This document shows, piece by piece, positions 27,919 through 37,724 of a stretch of 64,000 nucleotides of DNA. The DNA comes from Microbacterium candidum (GTDB lineage Bacteria; Actinomycetota; Actinomycetes; Actinomycetales; Microbacteriaceae): the NCBI RefSeq assembly GCF_030315975.1, contig NZ_JASXSZ010000004.1:434001-498000 (forward strand). Direction: 5' to 3'. The notes beneath the pieces were generated by a model. The model searched no databases and was not told the origin of the DNA. It saw nothing but the letters and a program-made list of their open reading frames with translations. How positions within the stretch are numbered: the first letter of the stretch is position 1; the number at the start of each line of letters is the position of its first letter. A program made the position numbers and the translations under genes.

Positions 27919-29427
27919 ATGACGGAGACGTCGCACGACGCCGACGGGACGGATGCGGTGGACCGGGTGCTCGCGCACGCCGAATCCCGCACGACCGCGC
28001 TGTCGTTCGGAGCAGCGCAGGCACTGCAGGATGCCGCGACCACCACGGGTGGCGATACCGACGGCGAGCAGTGGGATCGCGAGGAGCGCGCCGCCCTGCG
28101 CCGCGTCCCTGGGCTGTCCACCGAGCTCGAGGACGTCACCGAGGTCGAGTACCGGCAGCTGCGTCTGGAGAACGTCGTCCTCGTCGGCGTGCACCCGCAG
28201 GGCGCGACGGAGGATGCCGAGAACTCGCTGCGCGAGCTCGCCGCCCTCGCCGAGACGGCCGGTGCCGTGGTCCTCGACGGCGTGCTGCAGCGGCGTCCGC
28301 ATCCCGATCCCGCGACCTACGTCGGACGCGGCAAGGCGGAGGAGCTGAAGGGCATCGTCGCCGCGGTCGGCGCGGACACCGTCATCGCCGACACCGAACT
28401 CGCCCCGAGCCAGCGGCGCGCCCTCGAGGACGTCGTCAAGGTCAAGGTGATCGACCGCACGACCGTCATCCTCGACATCTTCAGCCAGCACGCGAAGAGC
28501 CGCGAGGGCAAGGCGCAGGTCGAGCTCGCGCAGCTCGAGTACCTGCTCCCGCGCCTGCGCGGTTGGGGTGACTCGATGAGCCGCCAGGCCGGTGGTCAGG
28601 TCGGCGCGGGCGGTGCGGGCATGGGCTCGCGCGGACCGGGTGAGACCAAGATCGAACTCGACCGCCGCCGCATCCGCACCCGCATGGCGATGCTGCGCCG
28701 ACAGATCCGCGACTTCGCGCCCGCCCGTGACGCCAAGCGCGCCGAGCGCAAGCGCAACACCATCCCGTCGGTCGCGATCGCCGGCTATACCAACGCCGGC
28801 AAGTCGTCGCTGCTGAACCGCCTCACGAGCGCGGGTGTGCTCGTCGAGAACGCCCTGTTCGCGACGCTGGATGCGACGGTCCGCCGTGCGGAAGCCGCCG
28901 ACGGCCGCGTCTACACGCTGACCGACACGGTCGGCTTCGTGCGGAACCTCCCGCACCAGCTGGTGGAGGCGTTCCGGTCGACCCTCGAAGAGGTCGCGGA
29001 TGCCGACATCCTCCTGCACGTCGTGGATGCGTCGCATCCGGATCCCGCCGCGCAGCTCGCGACGGTCCGCGACGTCATCGGCGAGGTCGGCGCGCGCGAC
29101 ACCACCGAGATCGTCGTCTTCAACAAGGCCGACCTCGTCGATGCCGACACGCGGCTCGTGCTGCGCGGGCTCGCACCGAACTCGTACTTCGTGTCCTCGC
29201 GCACGGGCGAGGGCATCGAGGAGCTGCGCGCCGCCGTCGAGGCCGCGCTGCCGCTCCCGGCTGTCGAGGTGCACGCGCTCGTCCCGTACGACCGTGGCGA
29301 CCTCGTCTCCGCGGCGCACGAGTCGGGTCACATCGTCTCGCAGGCGCACGAGGAGGGCGGAACCGCCCTGCACGCGTACGTCTCCGAGCGGCTGGCCGCG
29401 GAGCTCGCGCCCTTCCTCCTGGCGTAG
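27919..29427 (+). CDS. hflX: GTPase HflX
   Basis: A 502-residue ribosome-associated GTPase that splits stalled 70S ribosomes. The N-terminal HflX domain contains DPATYVGRGKAEEL and the glycine-rich loop GQVGAGGAGMGSRGPGETK. The G domain has G1 GYTNAGKSSLL (about 289), G3 DTVGF, and G4 as FNKADL rather than the commoner NKxD context. Two starts compete. The ATG at 27919 has AGAGGAG just upstream and is used here. An in-frame ATG at 27889 lies exactly six bases after TAGAGT (27877-27882) and would add ten residues by leaderless initiation. Repeats of family A follow the stop. Confidence 0.95.
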   Translation: MTETSHDADGTDAVDRVLAHAESRTTALSFGAAQALQDAATTTGGDTDGEQWDREERAALRRVPGLSTELEDVTEVEYRQLRLENVVLVGVHPQGATEDAENSLRELAALAETAGAVVLDGVLQRRPHPDPATYVGRGKAEELKGIVAAVGADTVIADTELAPSQRRALEDVVKVKVIDRTTVILDIFSQHAKSREGKAQVELAQLEYLLPRLRGWGDSMSRQAGGQVGAGGAGMGSRGPGETKIELDRRRIRTRMAMLRRQIRDFAPARDAKRAERKRNTIPSVAIAGYTNAGKSSLLNRLTSAGVLVENALFATLDATVRRAEAADGRVYTLTDTVGFVRNLPHQLVEAFRSTLEEVADADILLHVVDASHPDPAAQLATVRDVIGEVGARDTTEIVVFNKADLVDADTRLVLRGLAPNSYFVSSRTGEGIEELRAAVEAALPLPAVEVHALVPYDRGDLVSAAHESGHIVSQAHEEGGTALHAYVSERLAAELAPFLLA

Positions 29428-29430
29428 AAA

Positions 29431-29561
29431 CGTTTCGTGTCGCTCCGCTCGCTCAACGACCCGCGGAGGTCGTTGAGCGAGTGAGGAACGACCGAGTCGA
29501 AACGCAGTGAACGCCGCATTCTCGGCTGGGCGCGTTTCGTCTCGCTCCGCTCGCTCAACGA
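29431..29561. repeat. REP-like cluster, family A (three copies)
   Basis: Copies at 29431-29460 (CGTTTCGTGTCGCTCCGCTC, then GCTCAACGAC), 29469-29505 (inverted, GTCGTTGAGCGAGTGAGG, then GAGTCGAAACGC) and 29532-29561 (GCGTTTCGTCTCGCTCCGCT, then CGCTCAACGAA). The first two can form a long stem. They lie between the convergent 3' ends of hflX and the S9 peptidase gene, the same setting as the copy at 3536-3698. Confidence 0.85.
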
Positions 29562-29571
29562 ACACGCGGTG

Positions 29572-31467
29572 TCAGCTGAGCTCGAGAGGCTCCACGCCAT
29601 CGGGCTCGAAGCCGAACACGGCGCCGAGGAAGGCCACCTCGGCCTCGAGCGTGCGGATGATCGTCTCGGCGCGGCGGAAGCCATGGCTCTCGCCCTCGAA
29701 CGCGAGATACGCGTGCGGGATGCCGCGGGCGGCGAGCGCATCGCGCACGGCCTCCGACTGGGCCGGCGGGACGACGGGGTCCTCGAGTCCCTGTTCGATC
29801 AACAGCGGCGCTGTGAAGCCGTCGAGATGCGAGAGCGGTGAGCGCTCGATGTACACCGCTTCGGCTTCGGGCAGCGGCCCGACGAGCCCGTCGAGGTACC
29901 GAGCCTCGAAGTCGTGGGTGTCGGCGGCCAGGGCACGCAGGTCGGCGACCCCGTACCTGCTGATGCCGGCGGCGAACACGTCGCTGCGCGCGAGCGCGGA
30001 GAGCACGGTCCACCCGCCGGCCGACCCTCCGGCGATCGCGATGCGCCGCGGATCGGCGAGTCCCGCGCCTGCCATTCCCTGCGCAGCGGCGATCACGTCG
30101 TCGACATCCACGACGCCCCACTGTCCGAGGAGGCGCTCACGATAGGCGCGCCCATAGCCGGTCGAGCCGCCGTAGTTGACGTCGAGGACGCCGATGCCGC
30201 GGCTCGTGAGGTACGCGATCTTCGCCGTTGCGGCGCCCCCGACGTGCGCGGTCGGACCGCCGTGGACGAACACGACGTAGGGCGGGAGCTCGTCGGCCGG
30301 GCTCGCGACGGACGGGTTCGTCGGCGGGAAGGCGAACGCGTGGACCTCGCCGTGCGTCCCGGAGAACGTGACGGCGCGGGAGCGCGGCATCCACTCCTCG
30401 CCCCAGCGGGCGACGCCGCCCGCGACCGCTTCCGCGCGTCCGGTGTCGAGGTCGACGAGCCAGAGCCCCGGGCCGCCGTCTCCGGAGCCTGACACGAGCA
30501 CGCGCGGACCGCTGACGTCCTCGATGGTGAGCTCGGCGCGCGCCGGAAGCGACACGGGCCGGACACCGTCTGCGCCGATGACGACGAGCTCATCCGACCC
30601 GTTCGTGCGCACGGCGACGATGCGGCCGGGCTCGGAGTCCACCGGCGCGTACCAGCGCTCGCCGAGCACCCAGAGGGGGCCGCCCGTGTCGGAGTCGGCG
30701 GGAGCCACGACCTCGACGTCGCCATTGCGCCACCGGAAGAGGTTCCACCGCCCGTCCGGATCGTCGACGAAAAGGAGGTCGTCGCCGTCCCACTGCGGCT
30801 GCAGGGGAGCTCGGCGCTCCCCGCCTGCCACGACGACCCATTCGTCGGAGCCCGGGGCGCCCACACGCAGCTCGGTGGCGTCCCACGGCATGGAGGGGTG
30901 GTTCCACGCGACCCATGCCAGACGCTCGCCGTCGGGGGAGAGCGCCGGCTGGGCGAGGAAGTCGCTGCCCCCGGCGAGCGTCGAGATCGCACCGGCGTCG
31001 GCCGCTGCCGAGCCGTCGAGCGGCACCTCGACGATGTCGCGGTGCGGGGTGCGGCTCGTGGACTCATCCGTCTCACGCACTGCGAGCAGCCGGCCGGCGG
31101 ACACGGTGAGCCCGCCGTATCGGACGCCCTCGGCCGCGGGGGTCAGCGCGTGCGGTTCGCCGCCGGGCGTCAGCATCCACACCCTCTGGTCCGTCTTCTC
31201 GACGAAGACGAGCTCACCGGACGACGTGGCCGCCCACGCCCCGCCGCCGTACTCGTGCACGCGCGAGCGCGCGTCCCAGGGGGCTGGGAGCAGCACGCCG
31301 GCGGCGCGGCTCATGATCGTGGTGCGGCCGCGTTCGGCGGGAACCGTCTGCCCCCACCAGACGTCATCTCCGACGAAGCAGGCGCCGTCGATGCGCGGGG
31401 AGGACACCGCAGCCTCCGCCGCGGAGATCGGGGAGGGCCACGAGCCGTAGGGGAGGATGCGGTTCAC
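29572..31467 (-). CDS. Prolyl oligopeptidase family (S9) serine peptidase
   Basis: A 631-residue cytoplasmic peptidase: an N-terminal beta-propeller (residues about 1-370) followed by an alpha/beta hydrolase domain. The catalytic Ser is in AGGSAGGWTVLSAL. The Asp/His follow in LIEQGLEDPVVPPAQSE and GESHGFR. The oxyanion segment is VVFVHGGPTAHVG and the YGGSTGYGRAYRERL stretch is typical of the S9C/acylaminoacyl-peptidase group. I prefer the GTG at 31467 (protein starting NRILPYGSWPSPIS) because TAGCGT ends seven bases upstream. A GTG at 31476 would overlap that hexamer. It is divergent from metF. Substrate specificity is unknown. Confidence 0.9.
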   Translation of the reverse strand: MNRILPYGSWPSPISAAEAAVSSPRIDGACFVGDDVWWGQTVPAERGRTTIMSRAAGVLLPAPWDARSRVHEYGGGAWAATSSGELVFVEKTDQRVWMLTPGGEPHALTPAAEGVRYGGLTVSAGRLLAVRETDESTSRTPHRDIVEVPLDGSAAADAGAISTLAGGSDFLAQPALSPDGERLAWVAWNHPSMPWDATELRVGAPGSDEWVVVAGGERRAPLQPQWDGDDLLFVDDPDGRWNLFRWRNGDVEVVAPADSDTGGPLWVLGERWYAPVDSEPGRIVAVRTNGSDELVVIGADGVRPVSLPARAELTIEDVSGPRVLVSGSGDGGPGLWLVDLDTGRAEAVAGGVARWGEEWMPRSRAVTFSGTHGEVHAFAFPPTNPSVASPADELPPYVVFVHGGPTAHVGGAATAKIAYLTSRGIGVLDVNYGGSTGYGRAYRERLLGQWGVVDVDDVIAAAQGMAGAGLADPRRIAIAGGSAGGWTVLSALARSDVFAAGISRYGVADLRALAADTHDFEARYLDGLVGPLPEAEAVYIERSPLSHLDGFTAPLLIEQGLEDPVVPPAQSEAVRDALAARGIPHAYLAFEGESHGFRRAETIIRTLEAEVAFLGAVFGFEPDGVEPLELS

Positions 31468-31673
31468 CCGGTCCACGCTACGCGGTGAAACAGTCCGTCA
31501 CACCGCCGCCCCGGCGTGCGCGCGCTGGGCTACGGTGGGTGAAACGTCCGGACGCACGCGCCGGATCGGAGCGACAGCCGAGCCCGGCACCCGCCCGCGA
31601 CATTGCGCCCCCGTTCTCCTGGAGCCGGGGTGCCGTCCGCGGCCGTCCCGGCCTTGTGCTCTCCAGAGGATCC

Positions 31674-32624
31674 ATGTCTCTCGTGTCGCCCTTCCCCCAC
31701 ACCGGTGGTCCCGCCGGGGCGCCGATCTCGTTCGAGATCTACCCGCCGCGACCGGGTGTGCCGCTCGATCGCCTCAAGGAGACGATCTCCGCGCTCGCGG
31801 CGGCCGATCCGAGGTTCATCTCCGTGACGTTCGGCGCCGGGGGCTCGATCGGAGGGCGGTCGCTCGAGGTGCTGCGCCACATCCTGGACACGACCGATGT
31901 CGAGCCCCTCGCGCACATCACGTGCGTCGGCAACACGTACGGGGGAGCGAGCGCGCTCATCCGGGAGTTCCTGGACGCCGGCATCCGCAGCTTCCTCGCC
32001 CTCCGCGGTGATCCGCCCGCAGGGGTCGACCCGGCCGACGTCTACCTCGGGGACCTCGAGAGTGCGGCGCAGCTCGTCCAGCTCATCGATCGCGTGCAGG
32101 CCGAGCGCACCCCGTATGCGGAGGAGGGCGTCCTTCCCGGAGCCGTGCGCGTGGCTCGCCGGGAGGACGTTCAGATCGCCGTCGCGGCCTTCCCCAACGG
32201 GCATCCGCGCTCGCGGCACGCGCACGACGACATCGACACGCTGCTTGCCAAACAGGCCGCAGGCGCGATGTTCGCGATCTCGCAGCTGTTCTTCCATGCC
32301 GACCAGTACCTCGGCTTCGTCGACCGGGCCCGCGCCGCCGGCGTGACGATCCCGATCCTCCCCGGCATCATGCCGATCACCTCTCCGCAGCGGCTGAAGC
32401 GCGTCCTCGAGCTCACCGAGGAGAAGCTGCCGAGCGACCTCGCGATCGCCCTCGACGTCGAGCCCACGCCCGAGGGTCAGCGTGAGATCGGCATCGCGTA
32501 CGCCGCGGACCTCGCGCGGAACGTGCTCGCGGGTGGTGCGCCGGGAGTGCACCTCTACGCCTTCAACAACCACGACATGGTGCTCGCCGTGCTGCGGGAA
32601 GCCGGCATCCTGACCACCGTCTGA
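31674..32624 (+). CDS. metF: Methylenetetrahydrofolate reductase
   Basis: A 316-residue flavoprotein reducing 5,10-methylene-THF to 5-methyl-THF, the methyl donor used by MetE encoded next. It shows ISFEIYPPRP at the N-terminus, SVTFGAGGS, AHITCVGN, ALRGDPP, AVAAFPNGHPRS, KQAAGAMFAISQLFF and the PGIMPITS segment. AGAGGA at 31665-31670 supports the ATG. A possible -10 TACGGT at 31531-31536 would give a leader of about 130 nt. I looked for SAM riboswitch signatures there and found none. A short GC hairpin separates it from metE. Confidence 0.95.
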   Translation: MSLVSPFPHTGGPAGAPISFEIYPPRPGVPLDRLKETISALAAADPRFISVTFGAGGSIGGRSLEVLRHILDTTDVEPLAHITCVGNTYGGASALIREFLDAGIRSFLALRGDPPAGVDPADVYLGDLESAAQLVQLIDRVQAERTPYAEEGVLPGAVRVARREDVQIAVAAFPNGHPRSRHAHDDIDTLLAKQAAGAMFAISQLFFHADQYLGFVDRARAAGVTIPILPGIMPITSPQRLKRVLELTEEKLPSDLAIALDVEPTPEGQREIGIAYAADLARNVLAGGAPGVHLYAFNNHDMVLAVLREAGILTTV

Positions 32625-32643
32625 ACTGCGGTCGTCGCGCGAT

Positions 32644-32661
32644 CCGCCGGACGCCCGGCGG
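32644..32661 (+). terminator. Hairpin between metF and metE (terminator or attenuator)
   Basis: CCGCCGG-ACGC-CCGGCGG, a perfect 7-bp stem beginning 20 bp after the metF stop, followed by GTCTCTTCG. The downstream T content is weak, so it may attenuate or protect mRNA rather than fully terminate transcription. Confidence 0.5.
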
Positions 32662-32721
32662 GTCTCTTCGGCGACCCCGAACCTCCATCACCACGAAGTC
32701 CCCACCGAAAGGAAGCACGAC

Positions 32722-35037
32722 ATGACCGCCTTCCCCGCAGGAACGATCCTGGGCTACCCGCGCATCGGGCGCCGCCGCGAGCTCAAGCGCGCCGTCGAGC
32801 ACCACTGGTCCGGCACGCTCGACGCAGACGCCCTCGAGGCCGTCGCCGCCGACCTCCGGCGTGCGACGCGCGAGCGGCTCGCAGAGCTCGGCCTCGGCCG
32901 CGACGACTCGTCGATCCCGGAGACCTTCTCGTTCTACGACCAGGTCCTCGACGCCGCCGCGGCCGTCGGAGCGCTTCCTGCGCGCTTCGACGCGCTGCGC
33001 GAGGCGGACGGCGGTGTGGGGCTGGCCGCCTACTTCGCCGCCGCGCGCGGCGACGCCGAGCGGGCGCCGCTCGAGATGACCAAGTGGTTCGACACGAACT
33101 ACCACTACCTGGTTCCGGAGATCGGGCCGGAGACCGTCTTCGCGCCGTCGTCCGACCGCTTCGCGCGGCAGGTCGCCGAAGCGCGCGCAGACGGGTTCAC
33201 GGTCCGCCCGGTCATCGTGGGGCCGGTGACGCTCCTCGCGCTGGCGAAGAGCACCGTCGCCGGTGCGACACCGCTCGACCGTCTCGACGACCTTCTTCCG
33301 GTGTACGCGCGACTGCTCGCCGACCTCCGCGCGGCGGGGGCCGAGTGGGTGCAGCTGGACGAGCCCGCACTCGTCAGCGAGAGCCTTCCTGTGACGCCGG
33401 GCGTCCTCGCCGCGGCGGCGGAGCGCGCGTACGCGGTGCTCGGCACGTCGGCCGATCGTCCCCGCATCCTCGTCGCGACGCCGTACGCGCAGGCGACGGA
33501 TGCCGCGTGGCGCGCGCTCGCCGCATCCCCTGTCGAAGCGCTCGCCGTCGACCTCGTGCGCGGCGACCTGCCGGAGACGGCGCCGGGTCTCGAGTCGAAG
33601 ACCGTCGTCGGCGGCGTGATCGACGGGCGGAACATCTGGCGGGGCGACCTCGCGGGCGCCTTCGCGCGGCTCGACAGCCTGCGCTCCCTCAGCGCGGCGG
33701 GGATCTCGGCGGGGACCTCGACCTCGCTGCAGCACGTCCCGCACGATGTCGCCGAGGAGACCGCGCTCGACGAGCGGCTCGTGTCCTGGCTCGCGTTCGC
33801 TGACCAGAAGGTCGGGCAGATCGCGACGCTCGCGCGGGGGCTGACCGATGGCACGGCGGCGATCGATGCCGAGCTGGCCGCCGCATCCATCGCCCTCGCG
33901 GATCGCCGGGAAGCCCCGGGCGTGCGCGATGGCGCCGTGCGAGACCGTGCGGCGGCGCTGACACGGACCGACTTCGCGCGTTCCGACTACGAGGAGCGCG
34001 TCGCAGCACAGGATGCGGCGCTCGACCTGCCGCTCCTGCCGACGACGACGATCGGGTCGTTCCCGCAGACCGGGGACATCCGGCGCGCTCGGGCCCGGCA
34101 CGCGCGTGGCGAGTCGACGACGGACGAGTACGAGGCGTTCCTGCGCGACGAGATCGCGCGCGTGATCGAGCTGCAGGAGGAACTCGGCCTCGACGTGCTC
34201 GTGCACGGCGAACCGGAGCGCAACGACATGGTGCAGTACTTCGCCGAGCATCTCGATGGATTCGCCGTGACCGAGCACGGCTGGGTGCAGTCGTACGGGT
34301 CGCGCGCGACGCGTCCGTCGATCCTGTGGGGCGACGTCTCCCGCCCCGCGCCGATCACGGTGAAATGGGCGCGCTACGCGCAGTCGCTCACCGCCCAGCA
34401 CGTGAAGGGGATGCTGACGGGCCCCGTCACGATCCTTGCGTGGTCGTTCGTGCGCGACGATCAGCCGCTCGCCGACACCGCCCGGCAGGTGGCACTGGCC
34501 CTGCGCGACGAGATCACCGACCTCGAAGCCGCCGGGATCGCGATCGTGCAGGTCGACGAGCCGGCGCTGCGGGAGCTCCTGCCGCTGAAGCTCGACGACC
34601 AGCCTGCCTACCTCGACTGGTCGGTCGGCGCGTTCCGGCTCGCGACAGCGGGGGCGGGGGATGCCACGCAGGTGCACACCCACCTCTGCTACTCGGAGTT
34701 CGCGGTCGTCATCGACGCGATCGCCGCACTCGACGCGGACGTCACCTCGATCGAGGCGGCGCGCAGTCACGGAGAGGTCATCGACGACATCGCCGCGTCC
34801 GGATTCGCACACGGCATCGGTCCCGGCGTGTACGACATCCACTCGCCGCGCGTGCCGGGCACGGAGGAGATCGCGGACATCCTGCAGCGGGCGGTGGATG
34901 CGGTCCCCACCCGCCAGGTGTGGGTCAACCCGGACTGCGGGCTGAAGACCCGCGGCTACGACGAGACCGTTGCGGCGCTGCGGAACCTCGTCGCGGCGAC
35001 GCAGTCCGTGCGGGAGGGGATCGCCGTCACGGCGTGA
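32722..35037 (+). CDS. metE: Cobalamin-independent methionine synthase
   Basis: MetE transfers the methyl group of 5-methyl-THF (triglutamate) to homocysteine using zinc. The 771-residue protein has the duplicated barrel architecture. The N-terminal half starts GYPRIGRRRELKRA and contains TKWFDTNYHYLVPE. The C-terminal catalytic half starts near LPLLPTTTIGSFPQT and carries the zinc ligands in VHTHLCYSEF (His, Cys), the Glu in the same domain, and the last Cys in VWVNPDCGLKTRGY. Length is full. AAAGGA lies upstream of the ATG. metF-metE clustering explains the pathway. No B12 riboswitch was seen in the 97-bp gap. Confidence 0.97.
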   Translation: MTAFPAGTILGYPRIGRRRELKRAVEHHWSGTLDADALEAVAADLRRATRERLAELGLGRDDSSIPETFSFYDQVLDAAAAVGALPARFDALREADGGVGLAAYFAAARGDAERAPLEMTKWFDTNYHYLVPEIGPETVFAPSSDRFARQVAEARADGFTVRPVIVGPVTLLALAKSTVAGATPLDRLDDLLPVYARLLADLRAAGAEWVQLDEPALVSESLPVTPGVLAAAAERAYAVLGTSADRPRILVATPYAQATDAAWRALAASPVEALAVDLVRGDLPETAPGLESKTVVGGVIDGRNIWRGDLAGAFARLDSLRSLSAAGISAGTSTSLQHVPHDVAEETALDERLVSWLAFADQKVGQIATLARGLTDGTAAIDAELAAASIALADRREAPGVRDGAVRDRAAALTRTDFARSDYEERVAAQDAALDLPLLPTTTIGSFPQTGDIRRARARHARGESTTDEYEAFLRDEIARVIELQEELGLDVLVHGEPERNDMVQYFAEHLDGFAVTEHGWVQSYGSRATRPSILWGDVSRPAPITVKWARYAQSLTAQHVKGMLTGPVTILAWSFVRDDQPLADTARQVALALRDEITDLEAAGIAIVQVDEPALRELLPLKLDDQPAYLDWSVGAFRLATAGAGDATQVHTHLCYSEFAVVIDAIAALDADVTSIEAARSHGEVIDDIAASGFAHGIGPGVYDIHSPRVPGTEEIADILQRAVDAVPTRQVWVNPDCGLKTRGYDETVAALRNLVAATQSVREGIAVTA

Positions 35038-35053
35038 CCCCGGTGTGAGACGA

Positions 35054-35082
35054 GGAAGGCCGGTGCGGTGCACCGGCCTTCC
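35054..35082. terminator. Bidirectional terminator after metE
   Basis: A perfect 13-bp stem (GGAAGGCCGGTGC, loop GGT, GCACCGGCCTTCC) sits between the convergent stops of metE and the membrane protein gene. Flanking ACGAG and CGTCGT extend the pairing partly. There is no long T tract on either side. Confidence 0.75.
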
Positions 35083-35096
35083 CGTCGTGGGAACGG

Positions 35097-36731
35097 CTAC
35101 TTCTTCCGAGGGCGACCCGGTGCGGGCGCATCCGGGATCTCGGCCGTGTCGGTCGCGTCGGGGGAGGGGATCTCCGCCGTGTCGTTGTCGTCATCGGAGG
35201 ACTCGCCCGCGACCTCCGCGGACACCTGCCCGGCCTCCGCGTCGCTCGCGGCCGAGCCGGCCCCAGAGCTCGACGCGGCCTCGAGCGCGACGCCGTCCGC
35301 GGCCAGGATCGTCCCGCCGGGCGCCACGAGCTCCCCTTCGTCTCCACGCGCCGCGGCGATCGCGCGCTGGGCGTCGCCGGGACGCTTCTGCAGCAGCTCG
35401 AGCGCCCACATGACGAGGAGCGTCACGATCACGACGAGGAAGATGTCGCCGCCGGAGAGCGGTCGGAGCGCGAAGAGCCAGACGAAGGCGAGGACGACGA
35501 GGATCGAACGCGCGAGAATGCGCTGGCGTCCCATCCACTCGCCGAACCGTCCCGTGTCCACGCCGCGCGCGGCCAGTGCCGAGCGGGCGCTCGCGTTGAG
35601 GCCGCCGACGATTCCGCGCAGGCGTCGTGCCGGCGACCACCGGCCGGTCAGCCAGCCGATGACCGCGATGAGGGCGCCGAGCAGCACGCCGATCTGGGCC
35701 GTGTGCTGCATGCTGTCGACGAGCGCGCTGTAGATCACGTCGAGCCCGGAGACGGACACCTTCAGCTGGCTCGCCGCCTGCCCGACGACGAGCGTCCCGA
35801 CCGAGAAGGTCGAGGCGAGCATCGCGCTGCCGAGGAAGAGGCCGACGCCCGCCCCGAGGACGGCGGTGGACCGGCGGCGCGCGATCAGGATGCCGAGCAG
35901 GAACAGTCCGAGCGAGATCAGCGGCAGCCACCACCCCGCCGTGTCGGCGATGGCATAGACGGTGCGGATCGTTCCGACGGCGGAGCCGTCGCCGATGATG
36001 ATGGTCTTGTCGATGGCAGGGATGAGGGATGCCACGCCCACGCCGCTGTCGATGAGCTTCTGTTTGACCTGCTCGATGATGGGCCCGAGCTTCATGCCGA
36101 GGCCCTGGTCGGTCAGCACGAAGACACCGTTGCCGTCCGAGGTGGCCGTCGTCACCAGCGCGCGGTGCGCTCCGCGGACGGCCGTCGCCCACACGTCGGC
36201 GAAGGCCGGGGACTGGACGACCTTCGTGACGCCGGTCTCCACCAGGTTCTGCAGGCCGTCCGCGGCCGGCTGCTGCAGCATCTTCAGCGCCTGGCTCGCA
36301 CGCGGGCCGAGGCCGAGGCCGGTCAGCCCGTCGATGACGTTCCCCGTCAGCTGGTTGAAGTCGACCTTGGACTCGATGGCGGTCATCGCCTCATCGATGA
36401 TGAGGCTCTGGACGTGCGGGTCTTCCGCGAGCGGTGCCAGCGTCGAGACGAACGCGTCTTCGTTGACGAGTTCCGTGCGAGCCCACGCGGCGACGATCGA
36501 GACCGGCACGAGGATCGCCGCGATCACGATGCACAGCGCCGACACGAAAGCGCGCCAGCCGCCGCCCTTGGGCTTCTTCTTCGTCGGCGGAACCTCGTCG
36601 CCCGCACCGGATCCCGAGGCGAGACGGGCGTTCTCCGCCTCAAGCTCGGCGATCCGCTTCTCGAGATCGGATGTGCTCGACTCTGCTTCGGTCGGATCTG
36701 CTGCGGACGGTTCCGCGATCGTGTCGGCCAC
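35097..36731 (-). CDS. Membrane protein of unknown function with coiled-coil N-terminus
   Basis: A 544-residue protein that I do not recognise as a named family. It has a heptad-like segment SDLEKRIAELEAENARL (about 19-35), a membrane helix at about 65-85 (AFVSALCIVIAAILVPVSIVA), and a long soluble, probably extracytoplasmic, domain with WARTELVNEDAFVSTLAPLAEDP. Then come two hydrophobic segments around 290-340, another near 380, two more near 430-470, and a disordered acidic tail. The GTG at 36731 is chosen because upstream residues are low-complexity. It lies directly downstream of lexA on the same strand after 142 bp that contain no gene. Confidence 0.7.
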   Translation of the reverse strand: MADTIAEPSAADPTEAESSTSDLEKRIAELEAENARLASGSGAGDEVPPTKKKPKGGGWRAFVSALCIVIAAILVPVSIVAAWARTELVNEDAFVSTLAPLAEDPHVQSLIIDEAMTAIESKVDFNQLTGNVIDGLTGLGLGPRASQALKMLQQPAADGLQNLVETGVTKVVQSPAFADVWATAVRGAHRALVTTATSDGNGVFVLTDQGLGMKLGPIIEQVKQKLIDSGVGVASLIPAIDKTIIIGDGSAVGTIRTVYAIADTAGWWLPLISLGLFLLGILIARRRSTAVLGAGVGLFLGSAMLASTFSVGTLVVGQAASQLKVSVSGLDVIYSALVDSMQHTAQIGVLLGALIAVIGWLTGRWSPARRLRGIVGGLNASARSALAARGVDTGRFGEWMGRQRILARSILVVLAFVWLFALRPLSGGDIFLVVIVTLLVMWALELLQKRPGDAQRAIAAARGDEGELVAPGGTILAADGVALEAASSSGAGSAASDAEAGQVSAEVAGESSDDDNDTAEIPSPDATDTAEIPDAPAPGRPRKK

Positions 36732-36854
36732 GTGGGTGCCCCTCTCTCGGTGCTCCGAAGCACCTCTTCCCCATACGTCGACGAGGACGTTTGCGCCCAT
36801 TGTGGCGGAGAAGGACAGCGGCGGCATCCACCTGATCGTGTGAAACGGGGAAAC

Positions 36855-36867
36855 GCCCGCCGCGGGC
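36855..36867 (-). terminator. Weak terminator-like hairpin after lexA
   Basis: On the minus strand the stem GCCCGC/GCGGGC follows the lexA stop and is trailed by GTTTCCCCGTTTC. Only four or five pairs can form with a realistic loop, so this is tentative. Confidence 0.35.
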
Positions 36868-36873
36868 CTCCGC

Positions 36874-37569
36874 TCAGACGGCGCGCAGGACGGCGACGAC
36901 CTTGCCGAGCACCGTCGCCTCATCGCCGAGGATCGGCTCGAAGGCGGAGTTGCGCGGGAGGAGCCACGTGTGGCCGTCGCGCTGGCGGAACGTCTTGACC
37001 GTCGCCTCGCCCTCGAGCATCGCCGCGACGATGTCGCCGTTGTCGGCGGTCGCCTGCGCACGCACGACGACCCAGTCGCCGTCGCAGATCGCGGCGTCGA
37101 TCATCGACTCCCCCGACACCTTCAGCATGAACAGCTCGCCCTTGCCCACGAGCTGACGGGGGAGGGGGAAGATCTCTTCGACCTGCTGCTCGGCCGTGAT
37201 CGGCACGCCGGCAGCGATGCGCCCGACGAGGGGGACGAGGGCGGCATCGCCGACGGACGGCGCGGTGTCGGCGGGGTTCTCGGCCGCGATGCCCGGGATG
37301 TCGATCAGCACCTCCATCGCGCGCGTCTTGCCCGCATCGCGTCGGAGGTAGCCGCTCAGCTCGAGCTGGTTCAGCTGGTGGGTGACGCTCGACAGGGACT
37401 TCAGGCCCACCGCATCCCCGATCTCGCGCATGCTCGGCGGGTAGCCGTGGCGCGCGATCGAACGCTGGATGACCTCCAGGATCGCCATCTGCTTGTCGCT
37501 CAGGCTCTTGCGGCGACGCGTCTGCGGCCGGTCCGCCTTCTCGCGCGGAGTGTTCGGCGTATCGGTCAT
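36874..37569 (-). CDS. lexA: SOS repressor LexA
   Basis: A 231-residue repressor of DNA-damage genes that self-cleaves when RecA filaments form. The winged HTH is at residues 25-90 ([40 protein letters not shown]). The S24 domain has the cleavage bond Ala120-Gly121 in GRIAAGVPI, the nucleophile Ser155 in VSGESM and the general base Lys192 in EATVKTF. All are intact, so it should be cleavable. The ATG at 37569 follows GGGAGAG. Upstream in-frame residues belong to the shared promoter region. It is divergent from the LysM gene, with an SOS-like box between them. Confidence 0.97.
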   Translation of the reverse strand: MTDTPNTPREKADRPQTRRRKSLSDKQMAILEVIQRSIARHGYPPSMREIGDAVGLKSLSSVTHQLNQLELSGYLRRDAGKTRAMEVLIDIPGIAAENPADTAPSVGDAALVPLVGRIAAGVPITAEQQVEEIFPLPRQLVGKGELFMLKVSGESMIDAAICDGDWVVVRAQATADNGDIVAAMLEGEATVKTFRQRDGHTWLLPRNSAFEPILGDEATVLGKVVAVLRAV

Positions 37570-37724
37570 GAGGGTGCTCTCCCGTCTTCTGCGGCTGGCA
37601 GTCGTCTTCGAATGTCGGAGGTCGGTGATGTGCTCTTCGTATCGAAACGGTATCCGGTACCGGCGACATGTCGGAGGAACCGGCCGCGTGTCGCTCCGGA
37701 TCCGATTCCGATTCGACGACCCGC

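Noticed and set aside
31540..31673. SAM or other riboswitch before metF
   Set aside because: No conserved SAM-I, SAM-II or SAM-IV core is recognisable. Only generic GC-rich hairpins are present.
32625..32721. Cobalamin riboswitch before metE
   Set aside because: The 97-bp gap is too short and lacks the B12-box pattern. It holds only a 7-bp hairpin.
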